Source: Actinomycetes bacterium
GTDB taxonomy: Bacteria > Actinomycetota > Coriobacteriia > Anaerosomatales > JAGXFU01
Assembly (NCBI GenBank): GCA_024637115.1
Contig: JAGXFU010000004.1
Span: forward strand, 1 to 64,000
Direction of reading: 5' to 3'
DNA length: 64,000 bases
Shown: positions 52,370 through 60,915 of the stretch, one piece after another
Layout: every line of letters starts with the position of its first letter
Position numbering within the stretch: position 1 is the first letter of the stretch
Made by a program: the position numbers and the translations under genes
Notes under the pieces: model-generated
The model's input: only the letters and a program-made list of their open reading frames with translations
The model's database searches: none
Told to the model about the DNA's origin: nothing

Positions 52370-52717
52370 ATGAGTGACGCTCCCATTCTCAGCGCCTTGA
52401 ATCACGTCACTGACCTCGCTGGCGCCGACGACTTCGCCAAGAAGCACACCCCGTTCATTCAGACGGGCGATGAGGACGGCAAGACAAGGATCGATGTCGC
52501 GCTTGGTCACTACGTGGCACATCCCAACCAGCCGGATCACTTCATCCAGTGGATCGAGGTCCTCGCAGGAGACAATCCCATCGCGCGCTTCGACCTGTCG
52601 CCCGTTGCCACCGACCCGAAGGTTTCCGTTGTGGTCGATCTCGACGCCGGAACCACAGTACGAGCCATGGCATATTGCAACTTGCACGGGCTATGGGCTG
52701 CAGAGACAGTCCTCTAG
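52370..52717 (+). CDS. Superoxide reductase (neelaredoxin, class II)
   Basis: 115 residues with AAGGAG 5 nt upstream. It lacks the N-terminal desulforedoxin domain, so it is a one-iron enzyme. The iron ligands are His in KKHTPFI, His in GHYVAHPN, His in PDHFIQW, and Cys plus His in the C-terminal AYCNLHGLW. It reduces superoxide to hydrogen peroxide without making oxygen, a protection typical of anaerobes. The active-site EKH(V/I)P motif reads KKHTP here, so the usual axial Glu is replaced by Lys while the functional Lys is kept. A TATATA-containing stretch upstream may be its -10. Confidence 0.92.
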   Translation: MSDAPILSALNHVTDLAGADDFAKKHTPFIQTGDEDGKTRIDVALGHYVAHPNQPDHFIQWIEVLAGDNPIARFDLSPVATDPKVSVVVDLDAGTTVRAMAYCNLHGLWAAETVL

Positions 52718-52725
52718 GCGATATC

Positions 52726-53391
52726 TCAGCGTCCAAAGAACCCCGATACGGAGCCCTTCGCCAGAACATGGCCCTCGATAGCCTCGAGGAACGCTCCGTG
52801 ATCGGGGTTTCTCTCTACGTCGAGCGTGGCGACATCGAGTGCATACACAGTTGCCCGGTATTCATGACCCCCGCTGCCCTCGGGTGGTTGCGGACCCTCA
52901 TAGCCCGCCTCGCCAAACGTGTTCTCCAGCTCACGCGCACCCGCCGGTATCTCGATTCGACTCGCGCCCTCCGGGAGGGCAACGGTGTTGGGTGCCATAT
53001 CGACGACCAGCCAGTGCACCCATTCGTGTGCGATTGGATGCAAATCGACCACGATAAGCGCGAGAGAACGTGTCCCCGAAGGCATGCCGCTCCATTCATA
53101 TGGAATCGACACATTCGCGCCCCCCTCAACGCCCACCCTCGCATAGAGCGCGGGAATCTCGGCACCAGGCTCGAACGCCGTTGTTGACAGCGTCATCGCA
53201 CCGACCTCAGGCTCAGATGCGGTGATCTCTTCGGGTGCCACTATCTCGTCATCACCACGTGGAGCGACAGTATCAGTTGATTGCCACGGCGTACTCGACC
53301 CGCTGCATCCGGCGAGGGCGAACCCGGACCAGATGACAGCCGATACGAACAGCATGACGCGCATGAAATGCGCAGGGGATTCCTTGATCAT
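52726..53391 (-). CDS. YbhB/YbcL-type PEBP-fold lipoprotein
   Basis: 221 residues. The signal peptide (MLFVSAVIWSGFALAGC) ends in a lipobox. After a linker the PEBP fold shows YEWSGMPSGTRSLALIV, DLHPIAHEWVHWLVVDM and the ligand-pocket segment with EGSGGHEYRATVYALD. This family is called Raf-kinase-inhibitor-like, but the bacterial role is unclear and may be binding of small phosphate or lipid ligands. It converges with the superoxide reductase gene, leaving only 8 bp between stops. Confidence 0.9.
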   Translation of the reverse strand: MIKESPAHFMRVMLFVSAVIWSGFALAGCSGSSTPWQSTDTVAPRGDDEIVAPEEITASEPEVGAMTLSTTAFEPGAEIPALYARVGVEGGANVSIPYEWSGMPSGTRSLALIVVDLHPIAHEWVHWLVVDMAPNTVALPEGASRIEIPAGARELENTFGEAGYEGPQPPEGSGGHEYRATVYALDVATLDVERNPDHGAFLEAIEGHVLAKGSVSGFFGR

Positions 53392-53451
53392 TCGACCTGC
53401 TTCCGTTCTTCTCGCTCTCCTGAAGGGATAATACCCTCAGCAGAACCCAGC

Positions 53452-54558
53452 CTACTCTTCGAGACGGGCTTGCGCGCCATCCACACCCAGCACCTCTCGC
53501 AGACGATCGAAACGACGTACCTCGACTCGCTCCACCGCGGGGGTTCCGCTGGTCTGAGCATAGAAGATCGCATCATACGATGCGTCGCTGTCTCCAATGA
53601 GGTTCGATGCCTTGACCGACTTGCGAAGCGCAGACAACATGGGCATTGGATCCTTCAACAGGAGCATTCCTTCGGCGTCCGATTTCTCATGCGACGTGCG
53701 ATGCAACACACGTCCCCAGACAGTAACGATCCATGCGGCAGTCAGCACGGCCGCATACGTGAGCGCGAGCACGACTGCTGCGAAGATGACGAACGCAATG
53801 CCTGTGAGGCACCCATCGGCGGAATCCGCATCCCCCAGCCCATCGATACAGCCGTCGCCCGAAGAACAACACGAATCCACCACCGAGAATCCAAAGTCAG
53901 AGACGGCACCATCGGGTTTGTCCGTCCCCCCTCGAAGGTCGCGCAAAGCCTTGACGGGGCCCATGAGCGCAGCGAGCGCGGTAGCGAAGAACACATCCCC
54001 CGATGCAACACGCGAGAGTAGTGCTGCGACGACCGCGCGCAACTCAGATTCCTCAAGTGAACTAAGCATGCCGGTGGTGAATGCGATGGCGGGATCAGTG
54101 CGTGACACGCCAATCACGCACGCATTGAGAGAGTCCGAGTCGATAGCCAGTATGCGAGGCGGACCGCTGAGGCCTGCAGCAAGTGCCATCCCGGCGACTG
54201 CGCGCTCGATACCCGGCCCACCGTCCGACTCCATGTATGGCCGCGCGCGAAATCGACTGGTCACCCAGTCCTCGGCATTGGCGATCTGTACAGCAGCAGC
54301 CACTCCTCCGACAAGAAGCAGTCCGCCAAAGACCATAACGAATGTTGTGCGAAAGCCCTCCCAATATCCCGCTGGTTCTGACTCTCCCACCTCGACAGCC
54401 AGGCCGATCAACGATCCCGGAACGCCAACAAAGGCAATCGTCAACAACGTGGCGGAGCCCAGCACGAAGAGCCCAATGAACACTGCGAGTTTGACCCGGT
54501 TCTGGTCAACACGGATCCACAGGGCCTGTGGCTTGATCGGGCGAGTCGTCCGCTCCAC
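53452..54558 (-). CDS. Degenerate M48 (HtpX-like) membrane protein
   Basis: 368 residues from a GTG at 54558. It has two N-terminal membrane segments (about 24-52 and 70-95), two more at about 260-290, and the HtpX scaffold: GPPRILAIDSDSLNACVIGVS, IAFTTGMLSSLEESELRAVV and SDAEGMLLLKDP. Where HtpX has HEXXH, this protein has ALLSR (residues 179-183), so both zinc His residues and the catalytic Glu are gone. It is probably a non-catalytic relative that binds or regulates. A Cys/Asp-rich insert (SCCSSGDGC and on to ADGC) lies between the core and the later spans. It follows a lipoprotein gene by 8 bp. Confidence 0.75.
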   Translation of the reverse strand: MERTTRPIKPQALWIRVDQNRVKLAVFIGLFVLGSATLLTIAFVGVPGSLIGLAVEVGESEPAGYWEGFRTTFVMVFGGLLLVGGVAAAVQIANAEDWVTSRFRARPYMESDGGPGIERAVAGMALAAGLSGPPRILAIDSDSLNACVIGVSRTDPAIAFTTGMLSSLEESELRAVVAALLSRVASGDVFFATALAALMGPVKALRDLRGGTDKPDGAVSDFGFSVVDSCCSSGDGCIDGLGDADSADGCLTGIAFVIFAAVVLALTYAAVLTAAWIVTVWGRVLHRTSHEKSDAEGMLLLKDPMPMLSALRKSVKASNLIGDSDASYDAIFYAQTSGTPAVERVEVRRFDRLREVLGVDGAQARLEE

Positions 54559-54566
54559 GCCTAATC

Positions 54567-55133
54567 CTACTCAGTGACCTCGACTTCTACGATCTCGTTG
54601 ACGTCCACGATGTCTCCCGTAGCGGCGTCGATCTCAAATGCATGCCACTGATCACTGCCCTTTTCCCACGCGATGGAGCGACTTCTGACCTCAGTGCTGC
54701 CGTCAGCCTTGTACACGGTCAGCGTGGCTGTGGCCGAATCAACAACATTCTCCTCTTCGGCAAAGTAGACCGACACCACATACGTGCCTGTGGCGTAGTC
54801 GCCGGTGAGGTCGAGGTACTCACGACCGGTATCGCCGTCGGTCACGTCCCCGCCGTTCTCCAGCCCGGCGGAGGTAAGCGCGTTCTCGCCCAGGCTGTCC
54901 CATAGCTCGAGATCCATGTCGATCGGCTCGTCCCAACCGAGCGTGACGCGCACTGCTCCGTCGGACAGCGCGGGTACGGTGTCGGGACCCTGTGCTCCCG
55001 CCGTGGAGGAACTCCCCGGACCGGATGTCTCATTCGGAGGAGAGACGACGCCATCCGATGAGTCAGATGAGCCACACGCGACCAGCATCATGCTGAGCAC
55101 GAGCACTAGCAGAATCAAGGTAGCCCGACGCAT
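54567..55133 (-). CDS. Lipoprotein with beta-sandwich domain
   Basis: 188 residues from an ATG at 55133 (GGAGGGG upstream; the adjacent ATG 3 bp earlier is equally possible). A signal peptide ending LVACGSS gives lipid attachment. A Ser/Gly/Pro linker is followed by a beta-rich domain beginning VRVTLGWDEPIDMDLELWD and including YATGTYVVSVYFAEEE. This resembles DUF2135/YfaP-like or calx-beta-type modules, in which an Asp-rich strand start can bind a metal. The C-terminus is acidic (IVEVEVTE). It is followed after 8 bp by the HtpX-like gene, so the two may work together at the membrane. Confidence 0.75.
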   Translation of the reverse strand: MRRATLILLVLVLSMMLVACGSSDSSDGVVSPPNETSGPGSSSTAGAQGPDTVPALSDGAVRVTLGWDEPIDMDLELWDSLGENALTSAGLENGGDVTDGDTGREYLDLTGDYATGTYVVSVYFAEEENVVDSATATLTVYKADGSTEVRSRSIAWEKGSDQWHAFEIDAATGDIVDVNEIVEVEVTE

Positions 55134-55207
55134 CATGTTCCCCTCCCAGCGAGTGTATTCCAGCAAAAGGGTAGCACGAGAACCTTGGTCGTGAGAGACC
55201 TACGCGC

Positions 55208-57034
55208 TCAGCGCAGAAGGTCTAATCGCGATACTGACATCCCGAGGATCCACCCTCGTAGCAGGCGACCTGTCACGCGCACACGGCTTGGCTGCACGTG
55301 CGAGGCGGTGTCACTCGTCGTGTGGTACACCGGATCGTCTCGCCACTCAAGCCATGCTGAAGGAATTCCCGCGAGTTCGAATGAATCGTGATCGCTCCAG
55401 CCCGGATCCCTGAGATAGACAAGCCGCTGACCCACGTACGACGCCCGAGACTCGAGCGAACGGACCGCGGATTGAGGGCCCACCCCGAGACTTCTCACAT
55501 TGAACGTGGAACCGTATCCCACCATGTCGATCGAGACCATGCCTTGAATGCGCGAGCGTGCGCTCGACGAAAGCGCGGACACATACTGCTTGGATCCGAA
55601 GTGGTGGTCATTCGCGGTCGCCCCGCTGATCTCCTCGGCACCAAAGGCGATGAAGCGCACGGTCGGAGTGACGGGTGCCTGCGCAAGCAGCCGCGCAAGC
55701 TCAAGCATGACAGCCACTCCAGAGGCGTTGTCATTCGCACCCGGGGACGGAGATTTCGAGTCGACATGGGCGCCCAAGACAAGCACGCCCGACTCGCTGC
55801 CGCGCTTCTCGGCAATCACGTCGCGAGAGGTCTTGCCGCCGGGAAGATAGATCGTCTGCGTGGAGACCACATATCCGTAGTCGCGCAGCTCGTCTGCGAT
55901 GTAGTCGAATGCGGCGCCTTCTGCGCTTCCACCTGCCGGGCGCGCCCCCAGCGCGGCAATCGCTCGCACGTGACCCATGGCGCGGTTCACCTCAAACGGA
56001 GGGGTTGCTCGAGCAAGCACGGCCTCCTGGCGTACGTGTGAGGGAACAGCGCTGCTGCCACCGAACACTGTGAACGCTGCAACACGGTGGTATATCCAGC
56101 GAGATACGCTGTCCGGAACCTCATGCGGAGCCACGAGGATCAACGGCTCACGTCGCAAGGCCAGGTACGGCCCGCACGACGCCGCGTCAGCCCAGTCGTA
56201 TCCGGTTGCCACACCGACTCGTTCGTAGCCAAAACCCAGCTCCCGATCTGCGAACTCGGCAATTCGGGTCGCGGTGGAGAAGCGTGTGGCCCCACCGATG
56301 CGATCGACATGTGGCGATCCGCCCAGTTCTTGCATCAGCAGACCCGCAAAGGAGTCGGAAACCGCCTCGGCGCCGCCGAGCAGGGTCACGTCGGTGATTC
56401 CCGCGGCTTTGATCGAATCGATGGTCGCCTCATAGCGGCCCGGGTCCGTCAGATAGACCGGGTCCGCGGTTGCTGCGGCAACGGGACCGATGCTGAGGGC
56501 GTCGGCGAAGTTACGACCGGTGGTCACGAACGCGTGACCGCTCGGTGTCCCCTGAAGATCAAGCGTAGCCGAGGCAACCCTCGACGCGGTGGCGTACCTG
56601 TCTCGTCCTGCTATCCGCACGATATCGTCGGCATCGATGCCGAGCTTCTCGATCACCGCAAGAGACCTGTCTGAGATTGCGCGTTCGCCACCGAGAACAT
56701 AGACGGTATCCGGCGAGAGCGCCTGAATGGTCGCCCGGGTCGTCGCCGGAACCGTCCATCGTGTGGTGAGCAGGATGGGAGCAGCAACGGCTCCGGCCAA
56801 TGCGCTACCACCAACAGCATCAGGCCACGCCTGACCGGTGGTGAGCACGACAGATGAGCAGCCGTCCGGATACGCTGCGCGCGCAATAGCCGATGCGGTC
56901 TCATAGCGGTCGGCGCCTGCAAGCTGATCGAGCCTGGCGAGCGCTTCGGTCCGCGCAGCGAGGCTGGATTGAGGGACCAGCAAGGCCACAACACAAACCA
57001 CACAGAGAATCGCGCTCATGGTGCGTGAATACAC
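55208..57034 (-). CDS. Surface M28 aminopeptidase with CWB2 repeats
   Basis: 608 residues from a GTG at 57034 with AGGAG 6 nt upstream. A signal peptide is followed by three cell-wall-binding repeat 2 units (about 35-340) with the repeated patterns RLAGADRYETASAIA, VYVLGGERAIS, RIAGRDRYATASRVA and VTLLGGAEAVSDS. The C-terminal part is an M28 zinc peptidase: VLGAHVDSKSPSPGANDNASGVAVML and FGAEEISG supply metal ligands and the catalytic Glu, with SIDMVGYG and WSDHDSF further on. CWB2 repeats hold proteins to secondary wall polymers in Gram-positives, so this is a wall-bound peptidase. It follows ruvB by 93 bp but is probably transcribed separately. Confidence 0.93.
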   Translation of the reverse strand: MYSRTMSAILCVVCVVALLVPQSSLAARTEALARLDQLAGADRYETASAIARAAYPDGCSSVVLTTGQAWPDAVGGSALAGAVAAPILLTTRWTVPATTRATIQALSPDTVYVLGGERAISDRSLAVIEKLGIDADDIVRIAGRDRYATASRVASATLDLQGTPSGHAFVTTGRNFADALSIGPVAAATADPVYLTDPGRYEATIDSIKAAGITDVTLLGGAEAVSDSFAGLLMQELGGSPHVDRIGGATRFSTATRIAEFADRELGFGYERVGVATGYDWADAASCGPYLALRREPLILVAPHEVPDSVSRWIYHRVAAFTVFGGSSAVPSHVRQEAVLARATPPFEVNRAMGHVRAIAALGARPAGGSAEGAAFDYIADELRDYGYVVSTQTIYLPGGKTSRDVIAEKRGSESGVLVLGAHVDSKSPSPGANDNASGVAVMLELARLLAQAPVTPTVRFIAFGAEEISGATANDHHFGSKQYVSALSSSARSRIQGMVSIDMVGYGSTFNVRSLGVGPQSAVRSLESRASYVGQRLVYLRDPGWSDHDSFELAGIPSAWLEWRDDPVYHTTSDTASHVQPSRVRVTGRLLRGWILGMSVSRLDLLR

Positions 57035-57046
57035 GTCCCGGCTCCT

Positions 57047-57080
57047 CGCGTAGGTGTGAGCTTGAGGTCAACCCTACGCG
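57047..57080. promoter_or_regulatory. Inverted repeat upstream of the CWB2-M28 gene
   Basis: CGCGTAGG and CCTACGCG are exact inverse complements separated by 18 bp, ending about 12 bp before the start codon on the minus strand. It could be a leader stem-loop or a regulator site. No terminator-like T-run follows. Confidence 0.4.
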
Positions 57081-57127
57081 CGGTACGGTCTCCCGTCCAG
57101 ACAATGAGACCTGTGTGGCGAAGCGGG

Positions 57128-58198
57128 CTAGAACAACCCACCCTGCGGCTTGTCCGCGGCTGGCACAGAAAGGCCCAAGTGCTCATAGGCGCGTGGCGTG
57201 GCTTGTCGCCCCTTTGGGGTACGCGAGAGAAAACCGAGTTGGAGCAGGTAGGGCTCATAGACGTCCTCAAGCGTGTCTGTCTCCTCGCCCACAGCCGCCG
57301 CCAGCGTATTGAGGCCGACAGGTCGCCCGCTGAACGTGCTAACAAGCGTATTGAGAATCGCCAGATCCATCTTGTCGAGACCCATATGGTCGACCTCGAA
57401 GAAGGCGAGCGCCTCTGCCGAGATATCTTCGGTGATCTTCCCGTCGTGGCGCACCTGAGCATAGTCGCGCACCCGCTTGAGCAGCCGATTCGCCAGACGC
57501 GGTGTCCCTCTCGAACGACGGGCGATCTCCGCGGCCCCGTCGTCGTGAATCTCCACATCCAGGATACGAGCAGACCGCTTGACGATACTCGCAAGCTCAT
57601 CCGGCGTGTAGTAGTCCAGTCGAAACGCCATCCCGAACCGATCGCGAAGGGGGCCGGTGAGCAGGCCCGTCCGTGTCGTGGCGCCGACAAGCGTGAAATG
57701 TGGCAGATCAAGACGCAGGCTCCGCGCCGCAGGACCCTTGCCGATGATGATATCTATCGTGAAGTCCTCCATCGCCGGATAGAGCACCTCTTCGACCACG
57801 CGATTCAAACGATGTATCTCATCGATGAACAGGACGTCGCGCTCCTCGAGGTTCGAGAGGATCGCCGCGAGATCACCTGCGCGTTCGATTGCCGGACCGC
57901 TCGTGGTCTTCACTTTGACGCCAAGTTCGTTGCCGATCACATTCGCAAGGGTGGTCTTCCCGAGTCCCGGAGGGCCTGAGAGAAGAATATGATCGAGAGG
58001 TTCATCGCGTGCACGGGTCGCCTCGATCAGGACGCCCAGGTTCTCTTTGACCCGCTCCTGTCCAAGATACTCATCCAGGCAGCGCGGACGTAGCGTTCGA
58101 TCGATCTCCAGATCGTCGTCGGTATAGTCGGCGCTCACGAGGCGCTCCGGCTCCTCGCTCAAGGGCGCGTCGCCGTTGTTCTCCCACACCGTACTCAT
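57128..58198 (-). CDS. ruvB: Holliday junction branch migration ATPase RuvB
   Basis: 356 residues. AAA+ motifs are Walker [13 protein letters not shown], Walker [10 protein letters not shown], sensor [19 protein letters not shown], the arginine finger in the last of these, and a C-terminal winged helix with [20 protein letters not shown]. It drives branch migration together with RuvA. Its ATG directly follows the ruvA stop. Confidence 0.97.
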   Translation of the reverse strand: MSTVWENNGDAPLSEEPERLVSADYTDDDLEIDRTLRPRCLDEYLGQERVKENLGVLIEATRARDEPLDHILLSGPPGLGKTTLANVIGNELGVKVKTTSGPAIERAGDLAAILSNLEERDVLFIDEIHRLNRVVEEVLYPAMEDFTIDIIIGKGPAARSLRLDLPHFTLVGATTRTGLLTGPLRDRFGMAFRLDYYTPDELASIVKRSARILDVEIHDDGAAEIARRSRGTPRLANRLLKRVRDYAQVRHDGKITEDISAEALAFFEVDHMGLDKMDLAILNTLVSTFSGRPVGLNTLAAAVGEETDTLEDVYEPYLLQLGFLSRTPKGRQATPRAYEHLGLSVPAADKPQGGLF

Positions 58199-58786
58199 CT
58201 ACGCCCCTCCCCCGAGTCGCTTGAGGGCGTAGCGAAGCATACTTCCCGCGTCGTTCGGCGAACCATCGTATCCCCTGAGGGCCGTCGCTGCCTCTGCCGA
58301 GGAGAAGCCCATGGCTGCGAGGGCCTCGCGTGCCTCTCCCGCCGCCTGCGGAGCCGTGCCGTCCCCGGTCGGAAGCGATGAGGACGCTCCGAGCTTGTCC
58401 TTTAACTCGAGAATCAGACGTTGTGCTGTCTTCTTGCCAACACCCGGAATCGAACTCACGAGCGCAACGTCTTCGGCCATGATTGCCGCGACGAGAGCAT
58501 CGGGGTCGAAACTCGATAGCGCGGCGAGCGCCACCCTCGGCCCAATGCCGCTCACCGTGATGAGTCGGGCGAACAACGCTTTCTCGCCAGGGCTCTCGAA
58601 CCCGAACAGCGAGATATCATCCTCACGCACATGCATGTGTGTGTGCACCATGACTTCATCGCCCTCGGCGGGCAACGCCGAGAGTGAGTTCGTCGACATC
58701 GCCATGCGATAACCAACACCATGCACATCGAGCACCGCATGGTCTGCGCCCTTTTCTACAAGACGTCCCGTCAAGAACGCAATCAT
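58199..58786 (-). CDS. ruvA: Holliday junction branch migration protein RuvA
   Basis: 195 residues. It has an N-terminal OB-fold (MIAFLTGRLVEKGADHAVLDV), helix-hairpin-helix motifs (ITVSGIGPRVALAALSS and VSSIPGVGKKTAQRLILELKDK) and a C-terminal RuvB-binding domain (AREALAAMGFSSAEAATALR). It overlaps ruvC by 4 bp and abuts ruvB. The ruvC-ruvA-ruvB operon is complete. Confidence 0.97.
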   Translation of the reverse strand: MIAFLTGRLVEKGADHAVLDVHGVGYRMAMSTNSLSALPAEGDEVMVHTHMHVREDDISLFGFESPGEKALFARLITVSGIGPRVALAALSSFDPDALVAAIMAEDVALVSSIPGVGKKTAQRLILELKDKLGASSSLPTGDGTAPQAAGEAREALAAMGFSSAEAATALRGYDGSPNDAGSMLRYALKRLGGGA

Positions 58787-59295
58787 CGAGCCACCCCGGT
58801 CGACCGGGCAGCAGCTGCGCCGATTCCGCCATTCATGTGCGCGTGGCAGATCGCCGTCGCGAGCGCATCGGCGGCATGATCGGGCTTTGGATCGTGATCG
58901 AGTCCAAGCAGAACGCGCACCATGTACGTGACCTGAGCCTTATCGGCAGTACCTGAGCCAACGACCGTGCTCTTGATCTGGACCGGGCTATACTCCCCGA
59001 GTTCTAGTCCCGCATCCGCCATCGCGAGCAAAGCAGCACCGCGCGCCTGACCGGTCGCGAAGGCCGACTTCACGTTCGTGGAGAAGTAGATGTTCTCAAC
59101 CGCACACGCAGCAGGCCGGTACTTCTCGATCACCTCGACGATCTCGCGGTGAATGAGCGCCAATCGGTTCGGCGTGGGTTCCTTGGCAGACGTCGTGATA
59201 CATCCGTAAGCGACGCAGCGATGGCGCGACTTCGAGCTGTCGATCAATCCCCAGCCAGTATTAGCCAGACCAGGGTCGATGCCGAGAATAATCAC
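58783..59295 (-). CDS. ruvC: Crossover junction endodeoxyribonuclease RuvC
   Basis: 170 residues from a GTG at 59295 (GGGGAG upstream); the longer frame to 59343 would add 16 unlikely residues. The catalytic acids are Asp in LGIDPGLANTGWG, Glu in VENIYFSTN, and the C-terminal Asp pair in DHAADALATA. It resolves Holliday junctions moved by RuvAB. Confidence 0.96.
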   Translation of the reverse strand: MIILGIDPGLANTGWGLIDSSKSRHRCVAYGCITTSAKEPTPNRLALIHREIVEVIEKYRPAACAVENIYFSTNVKSAFATGQARGAALLAMADAGLELGEYSPVQIKSTVVGSGTADKAQVTYMVRVLLGLDHDPKPDHAADALATAICHAHMNGGIGAAAARSTGVAR

Positions 59296-59405
59296 ACCGT
59301 CTCCCCGCTTTCCTGCTGTCACAAGGATAAGATACGTACCCAATCGAACATATGTTCAGGGTAGCGCAGGGGTGGGTGGGCGGCAAGGCACTCTCGCGCA
59401 GAGCA

Positions 59406-60101
59406 TCAGCGCCGGGACCGCTCCGGTGGGGCCTGATCGATAAGCTGACACAGTCCGCCATCTTCTGAGACCGTGCACATCCAATGCCGCGTATCGGGCG
59501 ACGCCAGCGGCTGAGCGATCGCAACGACGGGAACGGGAGGAGCCACAAGTTCTCCCACCAGAACACGCAGCAGACGCTCTGCGACTGCATCGGGCATATC
59601 TTCCACAATGGCCCAGAACTGCGTCTCACTTCTGATTTCACGGACAACGGGAAGCCAACTTGGCGGCACGCCGATAGAGAGCAGATAGTCATCCGTAACG
59701 CGAGAGAATGCCCCGTCTGTTGCGCCCGGGTCCTCGACCGAGGCAAGCGGGGCAAGGTGCCCCATTCCCACGTCTGGAGACTCGACGATTTGAAGCGCCC
59801 CCGTAACCACATTGCACTCCACACACTTTGTGCGAGCCCAACCGTACGCAATGTCGTGATGATTGACATACAGAAGCAGCAGAACACCGGCGTCCTGGTG
59901 CAGAATGACCCGCAGCTCGCGAGAGACGCGCGCGGAGCGAATCTTGGGGTCACGCGCATCGTTGACGCGCTCGAAATTGAAACTTGATCGAGTCGGATCT
60001 TCCATGAGCCGATCGATGAAGATCGCCGTGCGACGCGCATCAGCACCATCGAGCCTGGCGAGCGCGTCAACAAACGATTTGGACATCTGGATGTCGGACA
60101 C
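59406..60101 (-). CDS. RelE/ParE-fold protein resembling the front end of a UvrD-type helicase
   Basis: 231 residues from a GTG at 60101, chosen because GGAGG lies 5 nt upstream; a GTG 21 bp earlier is possible. The first 95 residues have the RelE/ParE-like pattern found at the start of some large UvrD/Rep helicases: MSKSFVDALARLDGADARR, NFERVNDARDPKIRSARVSRELR and LLLLYVNHHDIAYGWA. The next 120 residues also follow the linker of those helicases, including LLSIGVPPSWLPVVR and LASPDTRHW. The protein stops where the helicase core would begin. It lies between yebC and ruvC in a DNA-repair context. It may be a relic, a free regulator or a toxin-like protein; the function is unknown. Confidence 0.7.
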   Translation of the reverse strand: MSDIQMSKSFVDALARLDGADARRTAIFIDRLMEDPTRSSFNFERVNDARDPKIRSARVSRELRVILHQDAGVLLLLYVNHHDIAYGWARTKCVECNVVTGALQIVESPDVGMGHLAPLASVEDPGATDGAFSRVTDDYLLSIGVPPSWLPVVREIRSETQFWAIVEDMPDAVAERLLRVLVGELVAPPVPVVAIAQPLASPDTRHWMCTVSEDGGLCQLIDQAPPERSRR

Positions 60102-60128
60102 GTTGCCCTCCGGGGTACTCACGCGCGA

Positions 60129-60884
60129 TCAGTCCGCTTCGAGAGCAGCTGCGATCTCTTCGGTAAGCTCCATCGTGTGGTACACGCTCTGAATGTCATC
60201 GAGTTCTTCGAGTTGGTCGACCAGTCGCAATACCTTCTTGGCATCACTCACGCCGACCGATGTCTCGGTGGTGGGCTCCATCACGAGTTCTGCGCCCATG
60301 ACGCTCACCCCCGCCGCTTCGAGAGCAGCCTTCACGCCCATGACTTCGCCCGGAGCAGTGTAGACGAGAGTCTCATCGTCTCCGGCGTCAATATCCTCAC
60401 CACCCGCATCGGCTACAAGGAGAAAGAGTTCGTCTTCGTCCAGATCGGTTGGCTCGACTCTGATCTGGCCCCTACGCTCGAACTGAAACGCAACAGAGCC
60501 CGTGGCACCGAGATTGCCGCCTGAACGGGCGAATGCGCTTCTCACATCTGCCGCTGTGCGATTGCGATTGTCGGTGAGCGCCTCCACGTAGAGCGCAACA
60601 CCTGCGGGTCCGTATCCCTCGTAGTCGACCTCTTCGAAGTTCGCCCCTTCGCCGGTGCCAAAGGCCTTGGCGATTGCGACTTCGATCTTGTCCTTGGGAA
60701 GTGAGTAGCTCTTGGCCTTGGCAATCGCCGCGGCGAGCGTTGCGTTATTGTCGGGATTCGGGTCTCCACCCTCTTTCGCAGCAACGGTGATCACCCGAGA
60801 AAGCTTGCCGAACAGGGCGGAACGCTTCTTGTCCTGCGCCGCCTTGCGATGCTTGGTGGTTGCCCACTTTGAGTGTCCGGACAT
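60129..60884 (-). CDS. yebC: YebC/PmpR family protein
   Basis: 251 residues, starting MSGHSKWATTKHRKAAQDKKR, the family hallmark, and with AAGGG upstream. Other conserved segments are YEGYGPAGVALYVEALTDNRNRTAADVRSAF-type (seen in parts) and GSVAFQFERRG. The YebC1-type members act as transcription regulators or, as shown more recently for some, aid ribosomes at proline stretches. yebC just upstream of ruvC is a very common order. The Glu-Pro-rich DUF4388 protein at the left edge would be an example of proline-dense translation in this genome, although its prolines are not consecutive. Confidence 0.95.
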   Translation of the reverse strand: MSGHSKWATTKHRKAAQDKKRSALFGKLSRVITVAAKEGGDPNPDNNATLAAAIAKAKSYSLPKDKIEVAIAKAFGTGEGANFEEVDYEGYGPAGVALYVEALTDNRNRTAADVRSAFARSGGNLGATGSVAFQFERRGQIRVEPTDLDEDELFLLVADAGGEDIDAGDDETLVYTAPGEVMGVKAALEAAGVSVMGAELVMEPTTETSVGVSDAKKVLRLVDQLEELDDIQSVYHTMELTEEIAAALEAD

Positions 60885-60915
60885 GCAGCGAATCCCTTCT
60901 TGCCCACGGAACGGT

